Source of the DNA: Vulcanimicrobiota bacterium
GTDB lineage: Bacteria; Vulcanimicrobiota; JAJTBE01
Length of the DNA: 35,680 bases
Assembly: GCA_021107945.1 (NCBI GenBank)
Contig: JAIORV010000152.1
Location: forward strand, 1-35,680
Reading direction: 5' to 3'
The notes under the pieces were generated by a model. The model was given only the letters and a program-made list of their open reading frames with translations, searched no databases and was not told where the DNA came from. This document shows positions 1 through 7,016 of the stretch, piece after piece; within the stretch, counting starts at the first letter, position 1, and each line of letters opens with the position of its first letter. A program made the translations under genes and the position numbers.

Positions 1-84
1 TCAGGAGATTCAATCGTTTTCAGGGCAATCCGGCGTCCCTGAGAAGTATGATAGCGCCGTTCCGTAAAATGATGACAAACTAAA

Positions 85-558
85 TTACGCGGAGTATAAT
101 TGCTCAGGAACTTTTTCATAAACATCAGACAATCTCTTGAATTTGACGTTTCCTATTTCTATTTCTGACTTATTTATCTTTATAATTAGTGCTTTAACAG
201 GAACAAAAACAGTCTGTTTAATATTGTATTTATCTAATTTTTCCATTAGATCGCTAAAATAATTATTAATATTATCCAAATTTTTTTCCATTATTGCCCT
301 GGAAATTATTTTATGCATACATTTGTAAATATATATTGATGAGAATTTGTCATTCAAGGTTTTTTCTCCTTGAACCTCTGCAATTACTTTATCAAACTCT
401 ATGGCTTCATTAGAGCCAAGTCCAATCGAAATAATTCCATTGTTATCAGAAAAATAAATAAAATAATTGCTATTATATTGTGCAGGTTGAGAAATTTCTG
501 ATTTTCTAATTATCTCTTTTATTCGATTTGAAATATTCTCTTGCTTTTTTGGATGCAT
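85..558 (-). CDS. hypothetical protein, possibly C-terminally truncated
   Basis: I do not recognise this family. The frame gives 157 residues from the ATG at 558, which has a purine-rich GGTGAG a few bases upstream. An in-frame TTG at 579 would add seven residues but lacks a good ribosome site. The protein is Lys/Asn/Ile-rich with mixed helix and strand character (for example YFIYFSDNNGIISIGLGSNE) and has no signal peptide, membrane segment or catalytic motif. The end is abrupt (VPEQLYSA). The DNA below 85 changes character, so the gene may have lost its 3' part. Its AT-rich codon use matches the defence island at the right end of the window better than the metabolic genes beside it. Functional assignment is not possible. 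Confidence 0.5.
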   Translation of the reverse strand: MHPKKQENISNRIKEIIRKSEISQPAQYNSNYFIYFSDNNGIISIGLGSNEAIEFDKVIAEVQGEKTLNDKFSSIYIYKCMHKIISRAIMEKNLDNINNYFSDLMEKLDKYNIKQTVFVPVKALIIKINKSEIEIGNVKFKRLSDVYEKVPEQLYSA

Positions 559-651
559 TAATCTCACCGCCTCGGACAAATCGGAGAAACTTATGTAATT
601 TAACAGGTTACTACTCTATAGAGGTAAAATAAAAGCCTCGGAGGTTATTTG

Positions 652-777
652 ATGAGCGATTCCAACCTTCCTGTTAATAAACAACTTTTTCTTGACAATC
701 TCTATATTTTCAATAAGCAATTAAAGAGCAGGACCTACGCATTTCCAAGAAAGAAATGCGTGAAACTGTCATCCTGA
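652..777 (+). pseudogene. short 5' gene fragment cut by a repeat
   Basis: A good start (GGAGG at 640-644, ATG at 652) opens a frame beginning MSDSNLPVNKQLFLDNLYIF. After about 37 residues it runs into a CHSER-type repeat at 768 and stops at 775-777. A strong ribosome site followed at once by repeat DNA suggests the first 30-odd codons of a gene whose remainder was displaced. The family is not recognisable from so short a piece. It could equally be a genuine short peptide. Confidence 0.3.
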
Positions 778-880
778 GCGAAAAAGGATCTCTTAATTTA
801 CTGAATAAGCTTTGGTAGGAACGGGTTTTGCTTACCTCCGATGTCTTCCACAGCGAAGGATCTAATCCCCGGGGTTCTCC
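768..880 (+). repeat. CHSER/SEES-type interspersed repeat, copy 1
   Basis: The left edge reads GTCATCCTGAGCG and the right part reads CACAGCGAAGGATCTAATCC. This is the widely scattered bacterial repeat that translates as CHSERSEES, here with an unrelated core between the two halves. A second copy lies about 30 bp away in the opposite orientation. Boundaries are approximate. Confidence 0.55.
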
Positions 881-910
881 TTCTAATTGAGACTTGCTCC
901 CTTTAAACAA

Positions 911-1153
911 TTAGGGTTGAGATTCTTCGCTATGTGAATCTTTGGAGATCAAGAAAATCCCGTCCTTGAGAAAGTCGTCGGAGTAAAGGAATCCTTTCTT
1001 ATATCGCTCAGAATGACAATTGCATAAGTCCTGCTTAAAATGAACTTCGGACATTTCATCCAGGAATTCCCCCAGATCATGGGTGTCAAAAAAATTCACA
1101 AGTTCATCAAGAGAACTGAAATGTGGGAGTGAGCCGGGTTTACTTTCTGCCAT
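911..1153 (-). pseudogene. CopG/BrnA-type antitoxin, C-terminus replaced by a repeat
   Basis: The first 43 or so residues (LPHFSSLDELVNFFDTHDLG, then EFLDEMSEVHFKQDL) match the start of CopG-family antitoxins of the BrnA-like type. These normally continue into a ribbon-helix-helix DNA-binding tail. Here the frame enters the CHSER repeat straight after FKQDL and ends SHSEESQP, so the DNA-binding part is gone. The start ATG at 1153 is preceded by AAAGAGGAAAC. The partner toxin is not visible; in this family it is usually a small RelE/BrnT-like RNase. It is most probably a dead antitoxin left by repeat insertion. Confidence 0.6.
912..1017 (-). repeat. CHSER/SEES-type interspersed repeat, copy 2 (inverted)
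   Basis: Read on the minus strand it begins GTCATTCTGAGCGATATAAG and ends AGCGAAGAATCTCAACCC, the classical ends of this repeat. It lies inside the antitoxin frame and supplies that frame's last 36 or so residues, including CHSERYKKG and SHSEESQP. Together with copy 1 it forms an inverted pair around a spacer of about 30 bp. Confidence 0.65.
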
Positions 1154-1170
1154 ATTGTTTCCTCTTTAAA

Positions 1171-1950
1171 TTAGATAGTCATACTTGTAAACCCACCATC
1201 CACACTGACAATCGCGCCTGTTACAAAACCGGAAGCTTTATCGGATGAAAGCCATACCACAGTGCCAACCAGCTCGTCGGGTTCGCCGAAACGGTTCATC
1301 GGGGTATGTCTCATTATATCTTCAACCCGTTCTTTTGTAAGTATCTTTCTATTTTGCTTTGCAGGAAAGAAGCCTGGGGTGATGGCGTTGACCCTTACGT
1401 TGAAAGGGGCAAACTCCCTTGCAAGCCAACGGGTGAGATTGTTGATCCCCGCTTTTGAAATCGAATATGTGAAAACCTTTGAAAGGGGAAGTTCTGACGA
1501 GGCCGAGGAGATATTGATAATACTTCCCCCTTTTCCCGAATCCACCATTGCCTTTCCAAAAACCTGGCAGGAAAAAAAGACGCTCTTCAGGTTGATATTC
1601 AGGATTTTGTTCCACTCTTCTTCGGTAATTTCAAAAAAGGGAGTTGTAGAATTAATACCCGCGGCATTTACAAGAATGGAGGGGATTCCCATCTCTTTCT
1701 TTATTGTTTCAAGGGCGTTTTCCAGGTCGGTTTTTGAGGATGCGTCAGCTTTTACCCATATGGAATTTGAATATTTCGAAGATTCCTCCGCCCTTGCTTT
1801 TATATTGCTTTCCGTGCGCCCCAATACGGCGACCGACGCGCCCGCTTTTGCCAAACCGACGGCCATTGCGCCGCCCAGGACCCCGCCGCCGCCGATTACA
1901 ATGGCGACTTTATTGTTCAAAGAAAAGATTTTCTCAGGGAATGTGTTCAT
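1171..1950 (-). CDS. SDR-family NAD(P)-dependent oxidoreductase
   Basis: Classical short-chain dehydrogenase of 259 residues, the usual family length. It shows the Rossmann glycine motif GGGGVLGGAMA near residues 20-30, NAAG near 95-98, and the catalytic Ser149, Tyr162 and Lys166 in ISSASSE and YSISK. The late PGFFPAKQNR and C-terminal VDGGFTSMTI are typical. I chose ATG 1950 over the GTG at 1962, because the GTG lies in the AGGTGA ribosome site of the ATG. The closest recognisable groups are D-mannonate/fructuronate oxidoreductases of the SDR type and gluconate 5-dehydrogenases. Next to inositol-ring genes on the same strand, it could reduce the keto-uronate formed after ring opening. That role is inferred from context, and other polyol or keto-acid substrates are possible. 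Confidence 0.85.
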   Translation of the reverse strand: MNTFPEKIFSLNNKVAIVIGGGGVLGGAMAVGLAKAGASVAVLGRTESNIKARAEESSKYSNSIWVKADASSKTDLENALETIKKEMGIPSILVNAAGINSTTPFFEITEEEWNKILNINLKSVFFSCQVFGKAMVDSGKGGSIINISSASSELPLSKVFTYSISKAGINNLTRWLAREFAPFNVRVNAITPGFFPAKQNRKILTKERVEDIMRHTPMNRFGEPDELVGTVVWLSSDKASGFVTGAIVSVDGGFTSMTI

Positions 1951-2010
1951 GTTTAATATCACCTGTCTATAAAACCTGTATTTTATTATAGTATGTAATC
2001 ATAGTTTTAG

Positions 2011-2238
2011 CTATATATTATTCATAAAATCGTCAGGTGTTATTTGGGCTTGTCGTAGAATACCACGTAGTGTACCAATAGCTAGCTCCCGATGAAGAGG
2101 CACTACGCATCCCAATGCGCCTTTATGTGTCTGTTTTCTAAGAATCACATGGCTGCCACTTTTCCGCATCTGCGCGAAGCCAAGACGCTTCAGTATCTTG
2201 ATGGCTTTCAAACCTGATACTCTACGCAACTTAGACAT
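2011..2238 (-). CDS. hicA: HicA-family toxin (mRNA interferase)
   Basis: A 75-residue HicA/YcfA-fold protein with the family landmarks: SGLKAIKILKRLGF at the N-terminus, the catalytic-His segment KSGSHVILRK, and the closing VPLHRELAIGTLRGILRQ. HicA toxins bind double-stranded RNA and cleave mRNA and tmRNA. The start is the ATG at 2238, inside the end of hicB (ATG overlapping by 8 bp), which is the usual translational coupling. A longer reading from 2253 would lie inside hicB and is unlikely. Antitoxin first, toxin second is the less common order but is well known for hicBA loci. The pair sits between metabolic genes, presumably as a later insertion. Confidence 0.88.
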   Translation of the reverse strand: MSKLRRVSGLKAIKILKRLGFAQMRKSGSHVILRKQTHKGALGCVVPLHRELAIGTLRGILRQAQITPDDFMNNI

Positions 2239-2449
2239 GAGCTCTCGCCTCAAAAGTGGTCATAAATGGTCGGGTTACTTTGGGCAAAGGGAATTCTTCC
2301 AGATAAAGTTCCGTTGCCTCTTTCAGGTTGTTAATTGCTTCCTCAATAGTATAACCTTGACTTACAGTTCCTACTTCGGGGCATTCTGCAACATAGAGAT
2401 CTTCTTCTTTATGCAGAACTGCTGTAAAGGTTCGTTCAATCATTGTCAT
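2231..2449 (-). CDS. hicB: HicB-family antitoxin
   Basis: A 72-residue protein with the partial RNase H-like HicB fold: FTAVLHKEEDLYVAECPEVG, then SQGYTIEEAINNLKEATELY. It neutralises HicA by covering its active site. There is no C-terminal helix-turn-helix or ribbon-helix-helix, so this is the short form; autorepression would need another factor. The start ATG at 2449 has AGGAGATAGG upstream. It overlaps hicA, so both are made from one message. Confidence 0.88.
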   Translation of the reverse strand: MTMIERTFTAVLHKEEDLYVAECPEVGTVSQGYTIEEAINNLKEATELYLEEFPLPKVTRPFMTTFEARAHV

Positions 2450-2519
2450 AGTTCCTATCTCCTGTAAACATACTTATGTCAAATACAACCGACTTGCTCT
2501 TCTACGCTACGCGGAAGGA

Positions 2520-2744
2520 CTATCCCAGAGGTTGAAAAGTCTCTACTTCTTGATGTTCTAATTTCCTTCTGATTTCTTCAAATTGCCGGACTGTTTCTTG
2601 AGAATAGAGGCGTTCCCCACAATGAAGGCAAACCTCTGCAGGAATGTTCAGAACAGCAACATGGATACCGCCTCGAAGCAGTTTCTCGACATTTTTGTCT
2701 ATCAATTCCCCGCCACATACCGGGCATCTTTCGAAAGGCTTCAT
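2520..2744 (-). CDS. YgiT-type zinc-finger protein (MqsA N-domain-like), orphan
   Basis: A 74-residue protein with two CxxC knuckles, CPVCGG at residues 8-13 and CLHCGE near 39-44, about 30 residues apart. This is the zinc-binding domain found at the N-terminus of MqsA antitoxins and as stand-alone YgiT-type proteins. The tail SQETVRQFEEIRRKLE is a helix typical of the stand-alone form. Such genes usually follow a DUF4258-type toxin, but only 56 bp separate this gene from iolN and no toxin is present. It is therefore an orphan antitoxin or the remnant of a pair. Confidence 0.75.
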   Translation of the reverse strand: MKPFERCPVCGGELIDKNVEKLLRGGIHVAVLNIPAEVCLHCGERLYSQETVRQFEEIRRKLEHQEVETFQPLG

Positions 2745-2800
2745 ATCATTTCGCCTTATTCTGATTTAAATATATTGGGAGGTGGGATAACCTCATAATT

Positions 2801-3766
2801 CTAAAACGGATACGCCACCGAGTATATGCTCTTTCCGCCGTTTAGCGGCCCTTTCAGGAGAGCTTCAATTTCGGCAGGTTCTCTCTCCGTCAATTCATTT
2901 GCGGGGGGTAATTTTCCTACAGGGAAAGCTTTCATTATGTCGTCATGCAATTTTACCATGTAATCGAGCAGAGCTTCTACCCCTGCCCTTGCCTTTTCAG
3001 GGTCCGCCAGGGTCGAACTGCCCACGCAACCTTCGGGGTATGCCTTGATTTCGATGGGTCCGCATCCCACCTGTCCATACCATGCAATGGGTCTATGCAG
3101 TAAGTTTCCGGCCTTGTCGATGTGCCCCTCGGGGAGGTATCCCGTGGGTTTTGTATCCACTGCGTCTTCCTGGTTCATGAATTCAGGGAGCAGAGCTAAC
3201 GCCCATGAAGTTTCCGCTTCGTCGGCATGAATAAATTGAGTTTCGTAAGGCCCACCATCTTTCTTTGTCTTGAAGTAATCCTGAACCGCGTGATACCAAT
3301 TCAGATTGATAAAAACACCCGGCACCTTGAAGGTCTTTGCAAACTGGTGAATAGCGGTGGGAATAACGTATTCCTGGCCATGACCGTTCAGGAGAATCTG
3401 TTTCCTGAAGCCCGCATTCCAGAAACCGGCCATCATTGATTTTATCATTCCGATGAAATATTCCTCCGGCACAATAATGCTTCCGGGCATTCCCATGTGA
3501 TGATATGGGTGGGAGCCATACCAGAGCGGCTGGGCTATTGTGCAACCGGTTTTCTTTGCTATCTGTTCCGCCATTCTCGTAACCAGGAACGTGTCTTCGC
3601 CGGTGCAGGCGTTTGGTCCGTGAGCTTCGGTGCTTCCTATGGGCAGTATTATCAGGTCATTGACTTTCAGGCGATCTTCAATGTCGTGCCACGTCATATT
3701 TTGAAAATATAACTTTTCACTGCTTTCCATGTAGCCCTGTTTCGGTGGAATTTCCCATTTACTCAT
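2801..3766 (-). CDS. iolN: creatininase-family hydrolase, likely 3-dehydro-scyllo-inosose hydrolase
   Basis: A 321-residue protein of the creatininase fold. Metal-binding residues are visible in LPIGSTEAHGP (Glu, His), the following GEDTFLV (Asp), LNGHGQE (His) and HADEAETS (Glu). Family members hydrolyse cyclic amides or, in the inositol branch described for Thermotoga, open the ring of diketo-inositol to give 5-keto-gluconate. The late region GYLPEGHIDKAGN and YPEGCVGSS, plus the nearby iolM-like gene, favour the inositol role over creatinine. AAGGAGG lies 8 bp before ATG 3766. The gene runs in the same direction as the two dehydrogenases above 4.4 kb but is separated from them by 650 bp of repeats. 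The exact substrate is an inference. Confidence 0.72.
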   Translation of the reverse strand: MSKWEIPPKQGYMESSEKLYFQNMTWHDIEDRLKVNDLIILPIGSTEAHGPNACTGEDTFLVTRMAEQIAKKTGCTIAQPLWYGSHPYHHMGMPGSIIVPEEYFIGMIKSMMAGFWNAGFRKQILLNGHGQEYVIPTAIHQFAKTFKVPGVFINLNWYHAVQDYFKTKKDGGPYETQFIHADEAETSWALALLPEFMNQEDAVDTKPTGYLPEGHIDKAGNLLHRPIAWYGQVGCGPIEIKAYPEGCVGSSTLADPEKARAGVEALLDYMVKLHDDIMKAFPVGKLPPANELTEREPAEIEALLKGPLNGGKSIYSVAYPF

Positions 3767-3980
3767 AATTTTTGCCTCCTTAATTTATATAGATATCTCG
3801 ATAAATTTAATCTTTTTTTCACCACAGAGGGCACAGAGGACACAGAGAATATTACTTCTTAGATTTCGCACATCTGACATCTTTTAATTAAGTCACTCAA
3901 TTTGTCAAAAATGTGGTTGTAAATATTGCATTATTTGCTTTATAATCATATTTCACAATATTGATAAACGTTTCGAGTTT

Positions 3981-4160
3981 TTAAGACAGCACCCGATTTT
4001 AATCGGGTGGTTAGAAGCCTATAAAACCTACCTCCCCCTCCAATTTAACCGTTTCAACGGTTTCTTTACGAGACAAACCACTGAAGTGGTTGGGACGTTG
4101 TAGTGGCGGGGTTTACGCTCAATTCACCACAATAAATTGTGGTGTTGTCTTAAATACCTT
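3981..4160. repeat. four-palindrome repeat element with inverted ends
   Basis: The ends TTAAGACAGCACC and GGTGTTGTCTTAA are inverted copies. Between them lie four perfect short palindromes, each with a 2-nt centre: CACCCGATT/AATCGGGTG at 3990-4009, AACCGTT/AACGGTT at 4047-4062, AACCACT/AGTGGTT at 4076-4091, and CACCACAAT/ATTGTGGTG at 4125-4144. It codes for nothing and resembles a MITE or REP cluster. A copy of the first palindrome recurs at 9152-9184. Confidence 0.75.
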
Positions 4161-4275
4161 AAAACACCTGTAATTACCTTAATGCACCTGTTATCTCCTT
4201 AAGGTACTTGTTATCTCCTTAAGGTACCTGTTATCTCCTTAAGGTACCTGTTATCTCCTTAAGGTACTTGAAATT
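4156..4275. repeat. 20-bp tandem repeat, six units
   Basis: Six units with a 20-base period follow directly on the palindrome element; the clearest unit is CTCCTTAAGGTACCTGTTAT. The two middle units are identical and the outer ones are diverged. Each intact unit holds the palindrome CCTTAAGG. There are no spacers, so it is not CRISPR. The rest of 3767-4415 holds no gene that I can support. Confidence 0.85.
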
Positions 4276-4415
4276 AATTCTATTACTTCTTGGCAAATTC
4301 ACATGTGCGAAATGTGAGTACTTAATTAAGTATTCAAAGTCCCTGGTCAGATAATTCCAACAGTAACCCTCTGATTTTACATTCAAGAGTTCGTCATTTA
4401 CACTTTGTCCCCCTG

Positions 4416-5471
4416 TCACAGTTTTATTATCACTTTTAACGCCTTACCGCTTCTCATCTTCTCAAATCCTTTTTCAATTTCAGAAAGGGGGAGAACGTCG
4501 GTAATCACATTATCCGGACTTAAAATTCCATTCTCGATAATCTTTATTGCCCGCGGGAAGTTGTGTCTCGAAATATACGTGCCTATGATCCTCCATTCCC
4601 CACGGGTGATCCTGTCCTGTGAAATGCTCGCCCGGGCATTTTTATTCTGTCCGAACAGAAGTATATCGGCGCCTTTTGCGGCGCAGTCCATTGCGTCCTG
4701 GATTCGACTGCCGACGGCGTCAACTATCACGTCACATCCCCGACCGGTCTCTTCCATTATAACGTCCTTCAAATTTTCCTTCAAAGGATTTATCACTCTT
4801 GTAGCTCCCGCTTTCCTGGCGACGGATGCCCGGAATTCCTGGGGTTCCGATATGAAAATCTTTCCCGCCCCGGAAGCTTTGAACATTTCCAGGAACAGCA
4901 TGCCAATAGGGCCTGCGCCGATTATCAGAACCGCCTGTCCGGGTTGAACTTTTACCTTTTCCGTTCCATTGACCACACAGGCAAGCGGTTCCACAAGGGC
5001 GGCGTATTCGGGTTTTACGTCACCGGATATCTTAAACAACGCGTTATAAGGCGTAACGGTGTATTCCGCAAACCCACCGTCGATAAATATCCCAAGGGTT
5101 GTCATATTGTCACAGAAATTATGCATGCCGTCCTGACAGTAGCGGCAATGCCCGCAGGTCAGATTCGGATCAGCCACGACCCTGTCGCCAATCTCAAACG
5201 CTGAAACGTCCTCGCCCTTTTCAACAATAGTTCCGACGAACTCATGTCCAAGAACCACATTTTCACCGGCTGGATGTCCTGGAGGGACGGAGCAGATGTG
5301 GAGGTCGGTTCCGCATATTCCCGCAGATTCGATCTTTAAGAGAACTTCGTCTTCACTCTTTATCCGGGGAACGGGCAAGTCTTTGACTTTATATTTCCCC
5401 ACGCCTTCGAAAACGAATGCCTGCATGGTTTTAGTTGCAGTTTTTGTTTTACTCAATTCTATCACTTCCAT
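4416..5471 (-). CDS. zinc-dependent medium-chain alcohol/polyol dehydrogenase
   Basis: A 351-residue MDR-family dehydrogenase. The catalytic zinc site is seen in AGICGTDLH and GHEFVG, and the structural zinc site in CGHCRYCQDGMHNFC. The nucleotide fold GAGPIGMLFLEMFKASGA is intact. It belongs with sorbitol, threonine and L-idonate-type dehydrogenases. ATG 5471 lies 1 bp after the stop of the iolM-like gene, so the two are translated as an operon. Residues 1-15 are a short extension before the conserved start MQAFVFEG, whose Met16 is an alternative start without a ribosome site. In this cluster it could oxidise an inositol or reduce a ring-opened keto-acid; the substrate cannot be read from sequence. 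Because iolM is frameshifted, this may be the only working MDR enzyme of the pair. Confidence 0.85.
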   Translation of the reverse strand: MEVIELSKTKTATKTMQAFVFEGVGKYKVKDLPVPRIKSEDEVLLKIESAGICGTDLHICSVPPGHPAGENVVLGHEFVGTIVEKGEDVSAFEIGDRVVADPNLTCGHCRYCQDGMHNFCDNMTTLGIFIDGGFAEYTVTPYNALFKISGDVKPEYAALVEPLACVVNGTEKVKVQPGQAVLIIGAGPIGMLFLEMFKASGAGKIFISEPQEFRASVARKAGATRVINPLKENLKDVIMEETGRGCDVIVDAVGSRIQDAMDCAAKGADILLFGQNKNARASISQDRITRGEWRIIGTYISRHNFPRAIKIIENGILSPDNVITDVLPLSEIEKGFEKMRSGKALKVIIKL

Positions 5472-5472
5472 A

Positions 5473-6649
5473 CTACATCTTCAGCATCATCTTGCCTTCC
5501 CTTTGTGTTACGGGGGAGCCTATTGCACTGGCGATCTCGTCAAAACCATATCTTGACGTGATCATCTTTGTTGTATCCAGCATTCCTGAGGCCATCAGCC
5601 TTATGACATTGGGGAAGTTGGCATGCCCCGAATGACCCTGGGCTCCGTGGAGATGCCCTCTTCTTACCTGGAACTGCTCAAGATACATGGGCACTTTGCA
5701 CGATTGTGCCGTTCACGGCGAGGGACTTTTCCATTTCCGCTATGGTTTTTGTAGGCACGCCTGCAGATTCGACCTGGAAATCAGCGCCTTCGCCATTGGT
5801 AAGTTTCATTACCAAGTCGGAAGTACACTTACCCTCTTTTCCCAGGGCTATTGGGTCAAATACGTAATCGGCGCCCATCTCTTTTGCTAATTTCCTTCTC
5901 AATCCGGATATTTCAAAAGCAATGACTTTCGTGGCTCCGCCCAGTTTGGCAAGCGCGCATGCTGCAAGGCCGATAGGACCGGTGCCGTATATGACAACGT
6001 AAGCGCCCGGTCTGAAACCGCCACCAATTTCAAACATGCCGTTATATGCGACACAGGCTGGTTCGATAGTGGCCCCAAGCTCGAACACCTTGTCTTCGTC
6101 ATGGTGTTTGTCCATTATCGCATTCAACTTCCAGCAGTATTTTGCCCCTATAGCGATGTATTCCGCCGCCGCCCCATCAATAGTGAAACCGATTTCTTCA
6201 AGGTTCATACACTGGTTGGGGAAACCGTTTCTGCAGTGAATACACTCCCCGCACCATATCATTTCTTCAGCAGTCACCATATCGCCGATCCTGAAATCTC
6301 TGACTTCGGGACCCAATTTCTCAATTACTCCGGAGAATTCATGTCCGATTATCGCCGGAAACTTCGTCAAACCCGGATACAGCATATAATTGTCATCGTC
6401 GGTTTGATAAAAATGAACGTCCGAACCACAAACCCCGCATGCCTTAATTTTGATAAGGACCTCGTCCGGTTTAATTTCAGGAATTTTCGCTTCCTTGACA
6501 GATAACCTCGGGTTTCTCCAGACACTGTTTCCCGTGACGGCCTTTCCCGTCTTCTTTTCAAATTCCGAGACAACATAACCCTCCCGGGGCTCCCAGTCAG
6601 CCTCCAGAATAAGACCGGTCATTGTTTTTTTCTCAACAGCAGTTGTCAT
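5473..6649 (-). pseudogene. iolM: scyllo-inosose 3-dehydrogenase homologue, frameshifted
   Basis: The reading frame from ATG 6649 (AAGGAGGAGAG upstream) covers the zinc-ADH fold: CGVCGSDVHFYQTDD, GHEFSGV, the structural zinc CGECIHCRNGFPNQC and GTGPIGLAACALAK. It stops at 5678 after NGTIVQSAHVS. The C-terminal part continues in another frame from about 5694 to 5473 with FQVRRGHLHGAQGHSGHANF and RLMASGM. By my recollection this resembles the Thermotoga maritima enzyme that oxidises 2-keto-myo-inositol. One extra base in the AAA or CCC run near 5683-5692 accounts for the break: removing it gives a continuous Zn-ADH of about 390 residues. It is either a recent pseudogene or a sequencing error. 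It heads the operon with the next dehydrogenase. Confidence 0.8.
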
Positions 6650-6833
6650 ATCAACCCTCTCCTCCTTCAGATATTTTACGCAATTTTCAACCTTTTCCCT
6701 TGACGAACTTATATATCAACTAACTTTTTCCTGCACTTCTCTTCCCTGTATAATATATTATTTTCCTGGTATCCCCGTGAGAAGAAAGGCAGGGATGTCC
6801 ACGCTGAACAAGATAGAATATTAACAATCTGTT

Positions 6834-6850
6834 AACAATAAACGATTGTT
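6834..6850. promoter_or_regulatory. possible operator palindrome
   Basis: AACAAT-AAACG-ATTGTT is a perfect 6-bp inverted repeat with a 5-bp centre. It overlaps the -35 box of the predicted promoter for the phosphatase gene and lies in the divergent region between that gene and iolM. The position fits a repressor site. The regulator is unknown. Confidence 0.4.
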
Positions 6851-6875
6851 TGCACAGCGACCATCATGTTATAAT
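6846..6875 (+). promoter_or_regulatory. sigma-70-type promoter for the phosphatase fusion gene
   Basis: TTGTTT at 6846-6851 and a consensus TATAAT at 6870-6875 are separated by 18 bp. Transcription would start near 6882 and leave a leader of about 135 bases before the GTG start at 7017. The rest of 6650-6845 is the divergent intergenic region and shows no gene. Confidence 0.5.
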
Positions 6876-7016
6876 TGAAAGTGAGAAAATTGCCTTTTCA
6901 CAGGAAATTAATCGGGATATATTCCTGGATAATTACATCGGGAATGCAGGTTTTTCCGGGCTAACCAAAAGGAACGCCTGGACTTTTCTTTTAACTCAGG
7001 TAGGGGAGGATTTACG

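Noticed and set aside
1-84. A minus-strand open frame at the left edge with HHFTERRYHTSQGRR
   Set aside because: It has no start codon in the window, is under 30 residues and matches no family I can name. It may be the edge of a gene to the left but cannot be supported.
1262-1972. Long plus-strand open frame antisense to the SDR gene
   Set aside because: It is a shadow of a clear dehydrogenase: low-complexity Pro/Ala/Ser translation with no motif.
4156-4275. Possible CRISPR array
   Set aside because: The units are contiguous 20-mers without unique spacers, and there are no cas genes in the window.
4405-4947. Plus-strand open frame antisense to the zinc dehydrogenase
   Set aside because: The opposite strand has intact zinc and nucleotide-binding motifs; this frame has no ribosome site.
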